Below, one piece after another: positions 42,948 to 51,546 of a stretch of DNA of 64,000 nucleotides. The DNA is from CAVXNB01 sp963763085. Its GTDB lineage: Bacteria > Actinomycetota > Acidimicrobiia > Acidimicrobiales > Bog-793. The notes under the pieces are model-generated. The model searched no databases and was not told the origin of the DNA. It saw only the letters and a program-made list of their open reading frames with translations. The position numbers and the translations under genes are program-made. The stretch is taken from contig CAVXNB010000003.1 in NCBI GenBank assembly GCA_963763085.1, positions 558,001 through 622,000 on the forward strand, written 5' to 3'. Numbering within the stretch: position 1 is the stretch's first letter; each line of letters opens with the position of its first letter.

Positions 42948-45069
42948 GTGCCCGCGACCCGCCAGGTCTTCATCGGCCTGAGCCGGCCCGAGATCATGGC
43001 TTGGTACGGCCTGATCGTCATCTCCACGACCATCTTCGTCTGGGGCGCGGCACGACTGGTGACGAAGTACCGCCGCGGCCGGCCTGAGCGGCTCGACCAT
43101 CCGTGGAGGCGATTGGAGCAGATGGTCGAGACCGTCTTCTCCCACCGGTGGATCACCCGCCGTGACCGGCGGGCGGGCATCGGCCATGCCCTCGTCTTCT
43201 ACGGCTTCCTGCTGCTGTTCGCGGGTACGGCGATCCTCGGACTCGACTCGGACTTCACGGTGCCGGTGTTCCACTGGCGCTTCTGGCAGGGCGGTTTCTT
43301 CCTCGGCTACAAGCTCGTCCTCGACCTCGCGGGACTCATGCTGCTGGCGGGGTTGGCCACGCTCGCGACCAACCGCTGGTACCGCCGGCCCGAGCGCCTC
43401 GACTATCGGCAGCCGCCTTTGGCCGTAGGCGACCGTGACCGGGGGCTGTACCGCACGGGGGACGTGGTCTTTGTCTCAACGCTCGTGACTCTCGCCCTCA
43501 CCGGCTTCCTGCTCGAGGGCCTCGCCCTCGCACAGGCACAGCCGTCCTGGGCCGGTTGGTCGCCGGTCGGCTGGGTTCTCATGAAGGTGTTCGTCGCGAT
43601 CGGGCTCCAGGGCTCGGCCGCCGGCGTCGCCCACCACGTCGTCTGGTGGGTCCACGGGCTTGCCGCCCTCACGTTCGTGGCATCGATCCCCTTCACCAAG
43701 GCCGTGCACATGCTCGCCGGTCCGGCCAACGTGGCGGTGCGCGACCCTCGGGCGGGAAAACAGCTCGTCGAGCCTCCCAGCGGACGCCGCACCGGAACAG
43801 GTCGGCTACGGCCTCATCACGGACCTGTCCTGGCAACACCTGCTCTCGCTCGACGCCTGCACAAAGTGCGGCAAGTGCACTGCGGCGTGCCCGGCGGCCG
43901 CCGCCGGCCATCCGCTCTCGCCCCGCGACCTGATCCTCGATCTCCGCGAGTACGCCGAGGGCGCTCTCGGTGCCCACGCCGCCCTGTCGCTCCGCCCCCA
44001 CGACGACCCGGGAGCGGCACTGCTCGGGCACCCGATCCGCCCGGAGACGATCTGGTCCTGCACGCAGTGCATGGCATGCGTCGAGATCTGCCCGGTCGGC
44101 ATCGAGCACGTCCCGATCATCAACCAGATGCGGCGCCGGCTCGTCGAGCAGGGCGAGATGGACGGGCTTCTCCAGACGACGCTGGAGACGGTGTACAGCT
44201 CGGGGAACTCCTTCGGCGAAGCGAAGCGCAAGCGGGGGCGATGGACCGACGATCTCGCCTTCCCAGTGAAGAACATCCGCAAGGAGCCGGCCGAGCTGCT
44301 CTGGTTCGTCGGCGACTACGCATCGTTCGACCCGCGCAACCAACGAGTCAGCCGCGCGCTGGCCGAGATCCTCCAGCACGCCGGGGCCGACTTCGGTCTT
44401 CTTTTCGACGCCGAGCGGACGGCGGGCTGCGACGTGCGGCGAGCGGGCGAGGAGGGCCTCTACGCGACGCTCGCCGAGGAGAACATCAAGGCGATCTCCG
44501 CCTGCAAGTTCGAGCGGATCTTCTCCTCGGACCCTCACAGCTACCACACGTTGAAGAACGAATACCCGAGCTTTGGCGGCTCCTGGACCGTTCTCCACCA
44601 TTCCGAGCTGCTGCTCGAGCTCATCGAGGCCGGTCGGATCTCACCCGCCAGACGCCTCGGCTACCGAGTCACGTACCACGACCCGTGCACCCTCGGGCGG
44701 TACAACGGCGTCTACGACGCGCCGCGGCGCGTGCTCGAGGCGATCGGCGTGGAGCTGCACGAGATGCCGCGCAACCGCGACAACTCTCTGTGCTGCGGAG
44801 CGGGGGGCGGCCGGATCTGGATGAAGGAGACTCGGCCCCCGGGCTCGCGCCGCGTGAGCGAGCAGCGGATCGACGAGGCGACCGGTCTCGGACGGCTCGA
44901 CTATTTCGTCGTCGCCTGCCCGAAGGACATGACCATGTACTCCGACGCCGTGAAGACGTCCGGTCACGAGGGCGAGATCGAGGTCCGGGAGCTGGCCGAG
45001 CTCGTGCTCGAAGCGCTCGCACTCCCACCGGGCGGGGAGACCGAGGCCGTGGCGACGGCGGTCTCCTGA
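42948..45069 (+). CDS. etfD: EtfD-like membrane iron-sulfur oxidoreductase, one frameshift
   Basis: About 706 residues joined across a break near 43782. The first part has five to six membrane helices of the heme-b (NarI-like) type. The second has two [4Fe-4S] ferredoxin motifs, CTKCGKCTAACP and CTQCMACVEICP, and two CCG-type cysteine-rich domains, including DPCTLGRYNGVYDAPR and NSLCCGAGGG. This layout is that of mycobacterial EtfD and DgcB-like proteins, which oxidise ETF and reduce menaquinone. It is directly behind etfBA. Conservation on both sides of the break points to a sequencing error. Confidence 0.83.
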
Positions 45070-45071
45070 TC

Positions 45072-46379
45072 TCAGGGCGCGCGGTCGGCGAGGTCGCCGA
45101 GCGCCTCGGCGAGCGCCGACACCGCGACGCCGATGTCGTCGAGATCGACCGTCTCCTGCGGCGAATGGCTGACCCCGCCCCTTCCGGCCCGGACGAAAAG
45201 CATCCCCACGGCGACACCAGCGCTCCCGAGGACCCCGGCATCGTGCCCGGCCCACGAGGTGGCGTCGTCTGACCCGGACAGCGGGCCGCAGGCTCGGCCC
45301 GCAGCAGTCCGGAGGACCGCCGTGACATCGGAGCTCATCGGGACGGCCCCGTGCCGCCAGACGACCCGTGCCGTCGCCGTGCAGCCCGCCCGCTCGGCGG
45401 CTTGGCGGCCGGCCATCGTGAGCTCTCCGATGAGGGCCTCGAGGTCGTCGTCGGTGCGCGCTCGGGCGTCGACTGTGGCGACGACGTCGTCGGCGACGAC
45501 GTTCGACGCCGCGGAGCGGATCTGCAGCTCGCCGACCGTCGCCCGGTAGTCGGGGTTCGACGACGCCGCTTCGTTCGCCGCCACCACGAACCGGGCTCCC
45601 GCCACCAGAGCATCCCGCCTGCCGGCCATCGATGCGCCGCCGGCGTGGGCCCGTTCGCCGGCGAACTCGAGGGACAGGCCGGCCATCGCCACGATCTCGC
45701 CCACGGCACCGACGGCGGCTCCCCGTTCCGCGAGCGTGTTGCCCTGCTCCACGTGCAGCTCGACGTAGGTCCCGGGAAGGCGGTCCCGGCCGCCCGCCGC
45801 CCGGTCGCCGTCCGCCGCGAGCGGGGCGGTCAGCCCGAGGTCCGAGAGCGCCGCTCGGATGCTGATGCCGGCGGCGTCGCGGACATCGAGCTCTGCGGGA
45901 TCGACGGCGCCGCTGATGGCACGACTGCCGAAGAAGCCCTCGCCGAACCGGCATCCCTCCTCGTCGCGGAAGGCGACGACGGCGAGTGAACGCAGGCGGC
46001 GATCGTGGCGAGAGGCGCGGGCGACGGCGTCGATGCCGGCGACCACGCCTAGCGCACCGTCGAACCGCCCGCCGTCGGGGACCGTGTCGAGGTGCGAGCC
46101 CGTCCAGACCTCGGGCAGGCCCGGCTCGTTGCCGGGAGACCGGCCGATGAGGTTGCCCGCCCGATCGACGACGACGTCGAGCCCCTCCTCCTCCATCCAG
46201 CCCCGGGCCAGGTCGTGCGCCTGCTGCTCGGCGTCGCTCAATCCCGGCCTGTTGGCGCCGGCGCCGCCCTCGGCGCCGGCGCCGGACCCGCTGCCGATTC
46301 GGTACAGCTCCTCGAGCCGCGAGGCGATTCGCGCCAAACGGGAAGCGTCCACCGGATCCGGCCCCGCGGATCCGCTCAC
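45072..46379 (-). CDS. Zn-dependent N-carbamoyl amino acid hydrolase/allantoate amidohydrolase
   Basis: 435 residues, M20 family (HyuC/AllC). The metal ligands are seen in TGSHLDTVPDGGRFDGALGV, AFRDEEGCRFGEGFFGSRAISG and ELHVEQGNTL, with the dimerisation-domain Gly-rich ERAHAGGASMAGRRDAL and the last His in GVSHSPQETVDLDD. It removes a carbamoyl or ureido group from N-carbamoyl amino acids or allantoate. The start GTG (46379) overlaps the end of the PLP enzyme. With the hydantoinase and racemase genes it forms a hydantoin or ureide route. Confidence 0.82.
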   Translation of the reverse strand: MSGSAGPDPVDASRLARIASRLEELYRIGSGSGAGAEGGAGANRPGLSDAEQQAHDLARGWMEEEGLDVVVDRAGNLIGRSPGNEPGLPEVWTGSHLDTVPDGGRFDGALGVVAGIDAVARASRHDRRLRSLAVVAFRDEEGCRFGEGFFGSRAISGAVDPAELDVRDAAGISIRAALSDLGLTAPLAADGDRAAGGRDRLPGTYVELHVEQGNTLAERGAAVGAVGEIVAMAGLSLEFAGERAHAGGASMAGRRDALVAGARFVVAANEAASSNPDYRATVGELQIRSAASNVVADDVVATVDARARTDDDLEALIGELTMAGRQAAERAGCTATARVVWRHGAVPMSSDVTAVLRTAAGRACGPLSGSDDATSWAGHDAGVLGSAGVAVGMLFVRAGRGGVSHSPQETVDLDDIGVAVSALAEALGDLADRAP

Positions 46380-47633
46380 GGTCCCGACACTGCTGCGCTG
46401 CGTCTGAGTGCCTGGCTGAGGTCCTCCCAGAGGTCGCCGGGATCCTCGATGCCGAACGAGAACCTGAGGCTGCCGGGAAGGATGTCGAGAGCGAAGCGTT
46501 CCTCGTCGCTGAGCGTCAAGTGCGACGTCTCGGCAGGGACGCACACGACGCTCTCGACTCCGCCAAGGCTCGTCGCCGGCTGCACGATCCGGAGATGCCG
46601 CTGAAGCTCGTGCGCACGTTCGTCGCCGCCCTGCACTCGCACCGTCACGATGCCGCCGCCGCCGGCGAGGACCGATCTCGCGAGCCCGTGGTCGGGATGC
46701 CCCTCGACGAACGGGTGGGCAACCAGCTCCACGCCCGGATGAGCCACGAGCGCGGTAGCGAGCTGCAGGGCCGTCGCGTTCTGGCGGGCGATCCGCAGCG
46801 GCAGGGTCTTGAGGCCGCGCGACAGAAGGTAGGCGGCGAACGGGTCGGCCGAGCAGCCCGTGACGGTGACGTGGTCGCGCACTCGCGCGACGAGCGGCGC
46901 CGGCCCGCACAACACGCCGGAGACGACGTCGGAGTGGCCGTTCAGATACTTGGTCGCCGACGCCACGACGAGGTCGGCCCCGAGCGCCAGCGGCTTGCAA
47001 TTGACCGGGGAGGTGAAGGTGTCGTCCACTATGCAGAGGGCACCGTCACGATGGGCGGCGGCGGCGATGACGGCGACGTCGGCGACGCGAAGCATCGGGT
47101 TGGAGAGCGTCTCGACGTAGACGACGTCAGGCGCCTCGCCCGGCGGATGCTCGGCGCGACCGAGCGTCGCGAGAGGGACCCGCTGCACGCGGTATCCGAG
47201 CGGCTCGAGCTGCGTCGCCATCAGATACGAGGTCTCGCCGTGTAGCTCGCGCGCCGTGAGGATGCGCCCGCCGGGCGGCGTCGAGCGCGAGCAGCGACGC
47301 CGTGATCGCGGCCATGCCCGACGAGGTGACGACGGCGTCCTCGGCTCCCTCGAGGGCGGCGACAACCCGCGCCGCCGACTCGACGGTGGGGTTCGCGAGC
47401 CGGGAGTAGGAATAGCTCCGCAAGCCTCCGCTCGAGCCGAGGTCGGCGACGATGGCCTCGCTCAGAAGGAAATTCGCCGCTTGCACGATGGGCTCGGCGA
47501 TCGGAACGCCAGGCGCCCGGCCATCCGCCGCAAAGCGCGCGGCGTGAACTGCAAGCGTCGCATCGGTGTCCGCCGTGGCCCCGGAGGCCTTGGGCAACCC
47601 CTCATGTTGCGACAAGAAGCACCTTTCCGACAT
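46376..47633 (-). CDS. PLP-dependent cystathionine/methionine C-S enzyme, one frameshift
   Basis: About 419 residues when joined across a break near 47283. Part one starts at 47633 with the Cys/Met-metabolism pattern SYSRLANPTVESAARVVAALEGAEDAVVTSSGMAAI. Part two continues as PPGGRILTARELHGETSYLM and holds YVETLSNPMLRVAD, DDTFTSPVNCKPLALGADLVVASATKYLNGHSDVV with the PLP Lys, and the C-terminal SLRFSFGIEDPGDLWEDLSQAL. It could be cystathionine gamma-synthase, cystathionine gamma-lyase or methionine gamma-lyase. Coupling to the carbamoylase suggests use of a sulfur amino acid released from a hydantoin. Confidence 0.72.
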
Positions 47634-48633
47634 GCTCTCGCCGGTCCAGGAACCGGTGCGCTGCAGCGGCGTCGCTGAACGGGAAGGTCGCCGCGATCGG
47701 CACCTTCACCTCGCCCGCACGCACCTGGCTGATCGCAGCCAGGAGCTCGTCCGGCGGGGCGACCCTGAACCCGAGGATGCGCCAGCCTTCTCGGAACAGC
47801 GGGATCAGGTCGAGTGCCACGACCTCACCACCGTGAGCACCGCAGGTGACGAGACAGCCGTCCTCGCGCAACACCGAGATATGCGCGCCGAAGTGGTCCC
47901 CGCCCACGGTGTCGAGCACCGCGTCGAAGCGCCGGCCCCCCGTCGCCTCGAGTAGCGCCCTGCCCAGGTCCGGCACCCGGTGGCTGACGACCACGTCGGC
48001 GCCGAGCGCCCGCACGTGCTCGGTCTTGTCGGGTGAACCGACGGTTCCGACGACGGTGGCGCCGACGAGCTTCGCACACTGCACGAGCGCGCTCGCGACG
48101 CCGCCGGCGGCCGACGGGACCAGCGCCAGGTCTCCGGGCCGCAGGTTGGCGAGGCGGTTCACCATGTGCCACGCCGTGCTGACCGTGCATTGGCAGGCCG
48201 CGATGGCCAGCGGGTCGTCGTCCGGCTCGAGCCGCACGACGACGTGGGCGGGAACGGCGACGAGCTCCCCGTAGCCTCCCCAGCGAGTCGTGCCGAAGAT
48301 CTCGAGCGACTCGCAGAGATCGGGGCGCCAACGCGCGCACTGGGTGCAGCGACCGCAGCTGTACTGCAGGAGCGCCGTCACGAGATCGCCCGTCCGCGAC
48401 GAGCTGACCGCGCTGCCCACCTCGACGACGGTGCCCACGAACTCGGCTCCCAGCACCATCGGCAGCGCGAACGGCCAGCGCGACGTCCCCGCCCTCGAGT
48501 CGAGGTCGGAGTGGTTCAGGCCGCACGCCTGCACGCGCACGAGCACGTCGTCCGGCCCGCAGCGCGGGTCTGCCACCTCGGCGTACCGCATCACCTCGGC
48601 TGGGCCGTACTCGAAGAACGCTGCCGCCCTCAT
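47602..48633 (-). CDS. MDR-family zinc-type alcohol dehydrogenase/quinone reductase
   Basis: 343 residues. GroES-like N-terminal domain (VQACGLNHSDLDSRAG, LPMVLGAEFVGTVVEVG), a structural zinc lobe (CGRCTQCARWRPDLC, four Cys near 95-110), then a Rossmann domain (SAAGGVASALVQCAKLVGATVVGT, DVVVSHRVPDLGRALLEATGG). The catalytic Cys/His pair of true zinc alcohol dehydrogenases is altered (CGLNHSD), as in quinone oxidoreductase relatives. It overlaps the PLP enzyme by 32 bases. The substrate is unknown. Confidence 0.8.
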   Translation of the reverse strand: MRAAAFFEYGPAEVMRYAEVADPRCGPDDVLVRVQACGLNHSDLDSRAGTSRWPFALPMVLGAEFVGTVVEVGSAVSSSRTGDLVTALLQYSCGRCTQCARWRPDLCESLEIFGTTRWGGYGELVAVPAHVVVRLEPDDDPLAIAACQCTVSTAWHMVNRLANLRPGDLALVPSAAGGVASALVQCAKLVGATVVGTVGSPDKTEHVRALGADVVVSHRVPDLGRALLEATGGRRFDAVLDTVGGDHFGAHISVLREDGCLVTCGAHGGEVVALDLIPLFREGWRILGFRVAPPDELLAAISQVRAGEVKVPIAATFPFSDAAAAHRFLDRREHVGKVLLVAT

Positions 48634-48639
48634 GACGGG

Positions 48640-49425
48640 CTAGGCCGGCGAGCTGGGCGCGCGAGCGGGTGCGGTGGCCACGTTCGCCAGGGAGAATGCG
48701 AGGTCGGACAGGGGTGGGGCGTAGCTGCCGCGCTTGCTGGTCGAGATCCCGGAAGCCCACAGCCCGTAGAGCGCGGTGGCAGCAAAGCCGATGCCGTCGC
48801 ACACCGGAACCTCGAGCACCCGCGTCAGTTCCGGGGCGAAGCGTCCGAAGGCGGCGCACGCCAGCACCAGCCCGTCGGCGCCGTCGGCGAGGAGCCGGCG
48901 TCCGCAGTCGACGAGCCGGTCGAGCTCATCCTGCCCATCCTCGGCGCCCCCGGCCGCCTCGCCGGCCGCTGTTACCGGCGTGCCGTGCGCCGGGCGCATC
49001 GCCATGATGCCGGCGCAGGAGGCGGCGACTCCCGAAGCCGCCAATTGGGCCCAGAGTGCGGGGATCCCGCGCTCCAAGGTCGTGATGAGCCCGAAACGGC
49101 TCGTGACGATCGAAGCTTGCATGAGCGCGGCCTCTCCGAGGCCGACGACCGGTCCCTCGAGAGCTTCCCGAAGGGCGAGCACGGCGGGATCACCGAAGCA
49201 CCCGACCAGATACGCATCGACGCCTACCGCACCGAGCGCGGCCCGAAGCACGTCCGGGCCGGCGAGGATGTCGTCAACGGCGGTCTCGATCACAGAGGGA
49301 CTCCGGGGGCAGTCGACCGCCTCAACGCTCACGCCCGGCGGGAGGACGCTCAGCACCCTCGCCCTCAGGTCGCTCGTCACCCGCTCGTCCGAATTCGGGT
49401 TGATCACCAGCAGGCGGAAGGTCAC
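48640..49425 (-). CDS. Asp/Glu/hydantoin racemase family protein
   Basis: 261 residues from the GTG at 49425 (the GTG at 49440 is possible). It starts TFRLLVINPNSDERVT, the usual opening of HyuA-type racemases. The two catalytic Cys are in LVGCFGDPAVLALRE (about 80) and LACAAFGRFAPEL (about 185). It interconverts D- and L-hydantoins or related compounds. The neighbouring hydantoinase and carbamoylase support this. The gene precedes the alcohol dehydrogenase gene on the same strand. Confidence 0.78.
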   Translation of the reverse strand: MTFRLLVINPNSDERVTSDLRARVLSVLPPGVSVEAVDCPRSPSVIETAVDDILAGPDVLRAALGAVGVDAYLVGCFGDPAVLALREALEGPVVGLGEAALMQASIVTSRFGLITTLERGIPALWAQLAASGVAASCAGIMAMRPAHGTPVTAAGEAAGGAEDGQDELDRLVDCGRRLLADGADGLVLACAAFGRFAPELTRVLEVPVCDGIGFAATALYGLWASGISTSKRGSYAPPLSDLAFSLANVATAPARAPSSPA

Positions 49426-49482
49426 GGCTCGTCCCGCCACGCACCGCGGGCCCGGCGATCGAGCGACGTCGCGAACACCGGA

Positions 49483-50895
49483 TCAGCCTGCCTTGGCGGC
49501 GAGGGCATAGTCCCCCTGGCTCGAGACGAACCGGCCGCTGCCCGGCGACACGGTGATGGCCCCGTCCGCATAGACGGTCTCCCCGCGCACGAACGTCCGC
49601 ACGACCCGTGCCTGGCACTTCCGGCCTTCGAACGGCGACCAGGGGTTCTTGGAGAACTGCTGGCTCGTCGGGTCGATGATCCAGCTTCCTTCGAGGTCCC
49701 AGAGCACGAGATCGGCGTCGCTCCCGACGAGCAGGCTCCCCTTTCGCGGGTAGAGGCCGGCGATGCGGGCGGGTCTCTCCGAGATCAGGCGGGCGAAAGC
49801 GTCGAGTCGCATCCCGCGGCGGTGATAGGCCTCGTCGAGCACGACCGGGACCATCTCCTGCATGACCTGGCAACCGTTAGGGGCCAGGAAGATGTCCTCG
49901 TAACCGTGCCGTTTCTCCTCGAGCGTGTAGGCGCAGTGGTCGCTGACGAGGCAGTCGATCGTGCCGTCGAGGACGTAGTCCCACATCTGCTCGACGAGCG
50001 CCCGTTCGCGGAGAGCGGGGGCGCAGCGGCCGAACGGGCCGAGCCGTTCGAGGTCGCCCAGGTCGAGGAGCAGATGGTGGGAGCAGACCTCGATCGTCGC
50101 CTGCTGCCCGGAGGCCCGGGCGTCCCTCACCAGCCGCACCGTGCCCGGGCTCGACGAGTGCACGACCTGAAGGCGAGCCCCCACCTGCTTGGCCAGGAAC
50201 AGCGCCCGGTTCGCCGCCTCCTCCTCCACGATCGGCGGTCGGGACTCGTGGTGCGCGATCGGGTCCGTGCGTCCCTCGGATCGGAGGCGCTCCATGTTGA
50301 ACTTCAGCATGGCATCGTTCTCGGCGTGCACGAGCACGAGGGCGCCGAGATCGGCCGCGGTCCGCATGCCTTCGAGGAGCGCGCCGTCGTCGGCTCTCGG
50401 GTAGGCGGGTTCGGAGTCGGCCATGAACGCCTTGAAGCCGGGAGCGCCCTCCCGCCACTGACCGCGCATCTCGTCGAGCGAGATCGGGGTGAGGGCCCCC
50501 CAGAGGCCGAAGTCGATCACGACCTTCTCGCTCGCCATCGCCCGCTTCTCGCGGTAGAGCTCGACGGTGGTCGTCGGAGGGTAGGTGAGCGGATGCTCGA
50601 GGACGGTGGTGACACCGCCGGCCGCCGCCGCCTTCGTGCCCGTCGTGAAATCCTCGCGCTCGGTATGACCGGGGTCCTCGAAGTGCCCGTGCAGATCTAT
50701 TGCGCCCGCGGTGACCACGAGCCCGGCCGCGTCGAGCACGTCGTCGGCGTCCGTCAGGACGTCGTCGTCCTCGCTGAAGGCGCTTATCCGGTCGCCTTCG
50801 ATCACGACGTGCGCCCTGAAGACGCCGTAGGGAGCCGCCACGGTGCCGTTGGCGATGACTCGCTTCGGCCCCGACGCGGGCGCCGATGTGCTCAT
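49483..50895 (-). CDS. Dihydropyrimidinase/allantoinase-type cyclic amidohydrolase
   Basis: 470 residues; the ATG at 50895 is chosen because AGGGGG lies just upstream. Amidohydrolase features: AGAIDLHGHFEDPGHTEREDF (the His-x-His metal site), GFKAFMADS with the Lys to be carboxylated, LVLVHAENDAML, VVHSSSPGTVRLV, VCSHHLLLDLGDL and LVSDHCAYTLEEK with the metal Asp. It opens hydantoin, dihydropyrimidine or allantoin rings. A good promoter (TTGACG-N18-TAAAAT) lies upstream. It is divergent from the AsnC regulator. Confidence 0.83.
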   Translation of the reverse strand: MSTSAPASGPKRVIANGTVAAPYGVFRAHVVIEGDRISAFSEDDDVLTDADDVLDAAGLVVTAGAIDLHGHFEDPGHTEREDFTTGTKAAAAGGVTTVLEHPLTYPPTTTVELYREKRAMASEKVVIDFGLWGALTPISLDEMRGQWREGAPGFKAFMADSEPAYPRADDGALLEGMRTAADLGALVLVHAENDAMLKFNMERLRSEGRTDPIAHHESRPPIVEEEAANRALFLAKQVGARLQVVHSSSPGTVRLVRDARASGQQATIEVCSHHLLLDLGDLERLGPFGRCAPALRERALVEQMWDYVLDGTIDCLVSDHCAYTLEEKRHGYEDIFLAPNGCQVMQEMVPVVLDEAYHRRGMRLDAFARLISERPARIAGLYPRKGSLLVGSDADLVLWDLEGSWIIDPTSQQFSKNPWSPFEGRKCQARVVRTFVRGETVYADGAITVSPGSGRFVSSQGDYALAAKAG

Positions 50896-50966
50896 GTTCC
50901 CCCTCACGTGTGGTGGCGGTCACGAAGGTTGACGGAATTCCCGCCTTTGTTGTTCGTGCAGATACA

Positions 50967-50996
50967 ATTTTAATGAGATGTTAGTGTCGCCGTCAA
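50967..50996 (-). promoter_or_regulatory. Promoter of the hydantoinase unit
   Basis: Minus-strand TTGACG (50991-50996) and TAAAAT (50967-50972), 18 bases apart, in a short AT-rich patch between the divergent hydantoinase and AsnC genes. A CTTTGTTG/CAACAAG inverted repeat (50945-50952 and 50994-51000) brackets it and could bind the AsnC-type regulator. Confidence 0.6.
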
Positions 50997-51018
50997 CAAG
51001 AGCGCAGGTGATCGAGAC

Positions 51019-51546
51019 ATGAGCAAGATCGTTGCCGGCAAACCGCACGAATCCGCGACTCCACCGCCTCACGGCCTCGACCAGATCGACGAGGACATCA
51101 TCTCGGAGCTCCAGGAAGACGGCCGCCGGTCCTATCGCGACATCGCCCGTCACCTGGAGCTGTCGGAGAGCCTCGTCCGGTGGCGAACCCAACGCCTCCT
51201 CAGAAACGGCGTCGTCCGGATCCTTGCGATCACCGACCCCTTCCGCCTCGGCTACCAGGTGCTCGCCACGATCGTGCTCACGGTGGAGCCGAGCGCCCGG
51301 CGCGAGGTGGCGGCACAACTCGTGGAGCTCCCGGAGATCCTCTACGTCGCGTCCTGCGTGGGACGCGCCGACCTGTTGATCGAAGTCGTCTGCCGGAACC
51401 ACGAGGATCTCGTGACGCTTCTTTCGGAGACGATCGGCTCGCTGAAGGGAATCACCGCCACAGAGACGTTCATGGAGCTGAAGATTCACAAGTTCTCCTA
51501 CACGCACCCCGCCAGCCACTTCAGCCAGGCGGTGGGTCGATCGTGA
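51019..51546 (+). CDS. Lrp/AsnC-family transcriptional regulator
   Basis: 175 residues. A variable N-terminal tail is followed by the helix-turn-helix (LDQIDEDIISELQEDGRRSYRDIARHLELSESLVRWRTQRLLRNG, about 20-65) and the RAM ligand domain (VGRADLLIEVVCRNHEDLVTLLSETIGSLKGI). Such regulators sense amino acids or related metabolites. It is divergent from the hydantoinase gene and overlaps the E1-like gene by 4 bases, so it probably controls both. Confidence 0.88.
   Translation: MSKIVAGKPHESATPPPHGLDQIDEDIISELQEDGRRSYRDIARHLELSESLVRWRTQRLLRNGVVRILAITDPFRLGYQVLATIVLTVEPSARREVAAQLVELPEILYVASCVGRADLLIEVVCRNHEDLVTLLSETIGSLKGITATETFMELKIHKFSYTHPASHFSQAVGRS

Noticed and set aside
48166..50973. Plus-strand frame of 935 codons opposite the hydantoinase and racemase genes
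   Set aside because: It is antisense to well-conserved enzymes, and the composition is rich in Arg, His and Asp as expected for a shadow frame.
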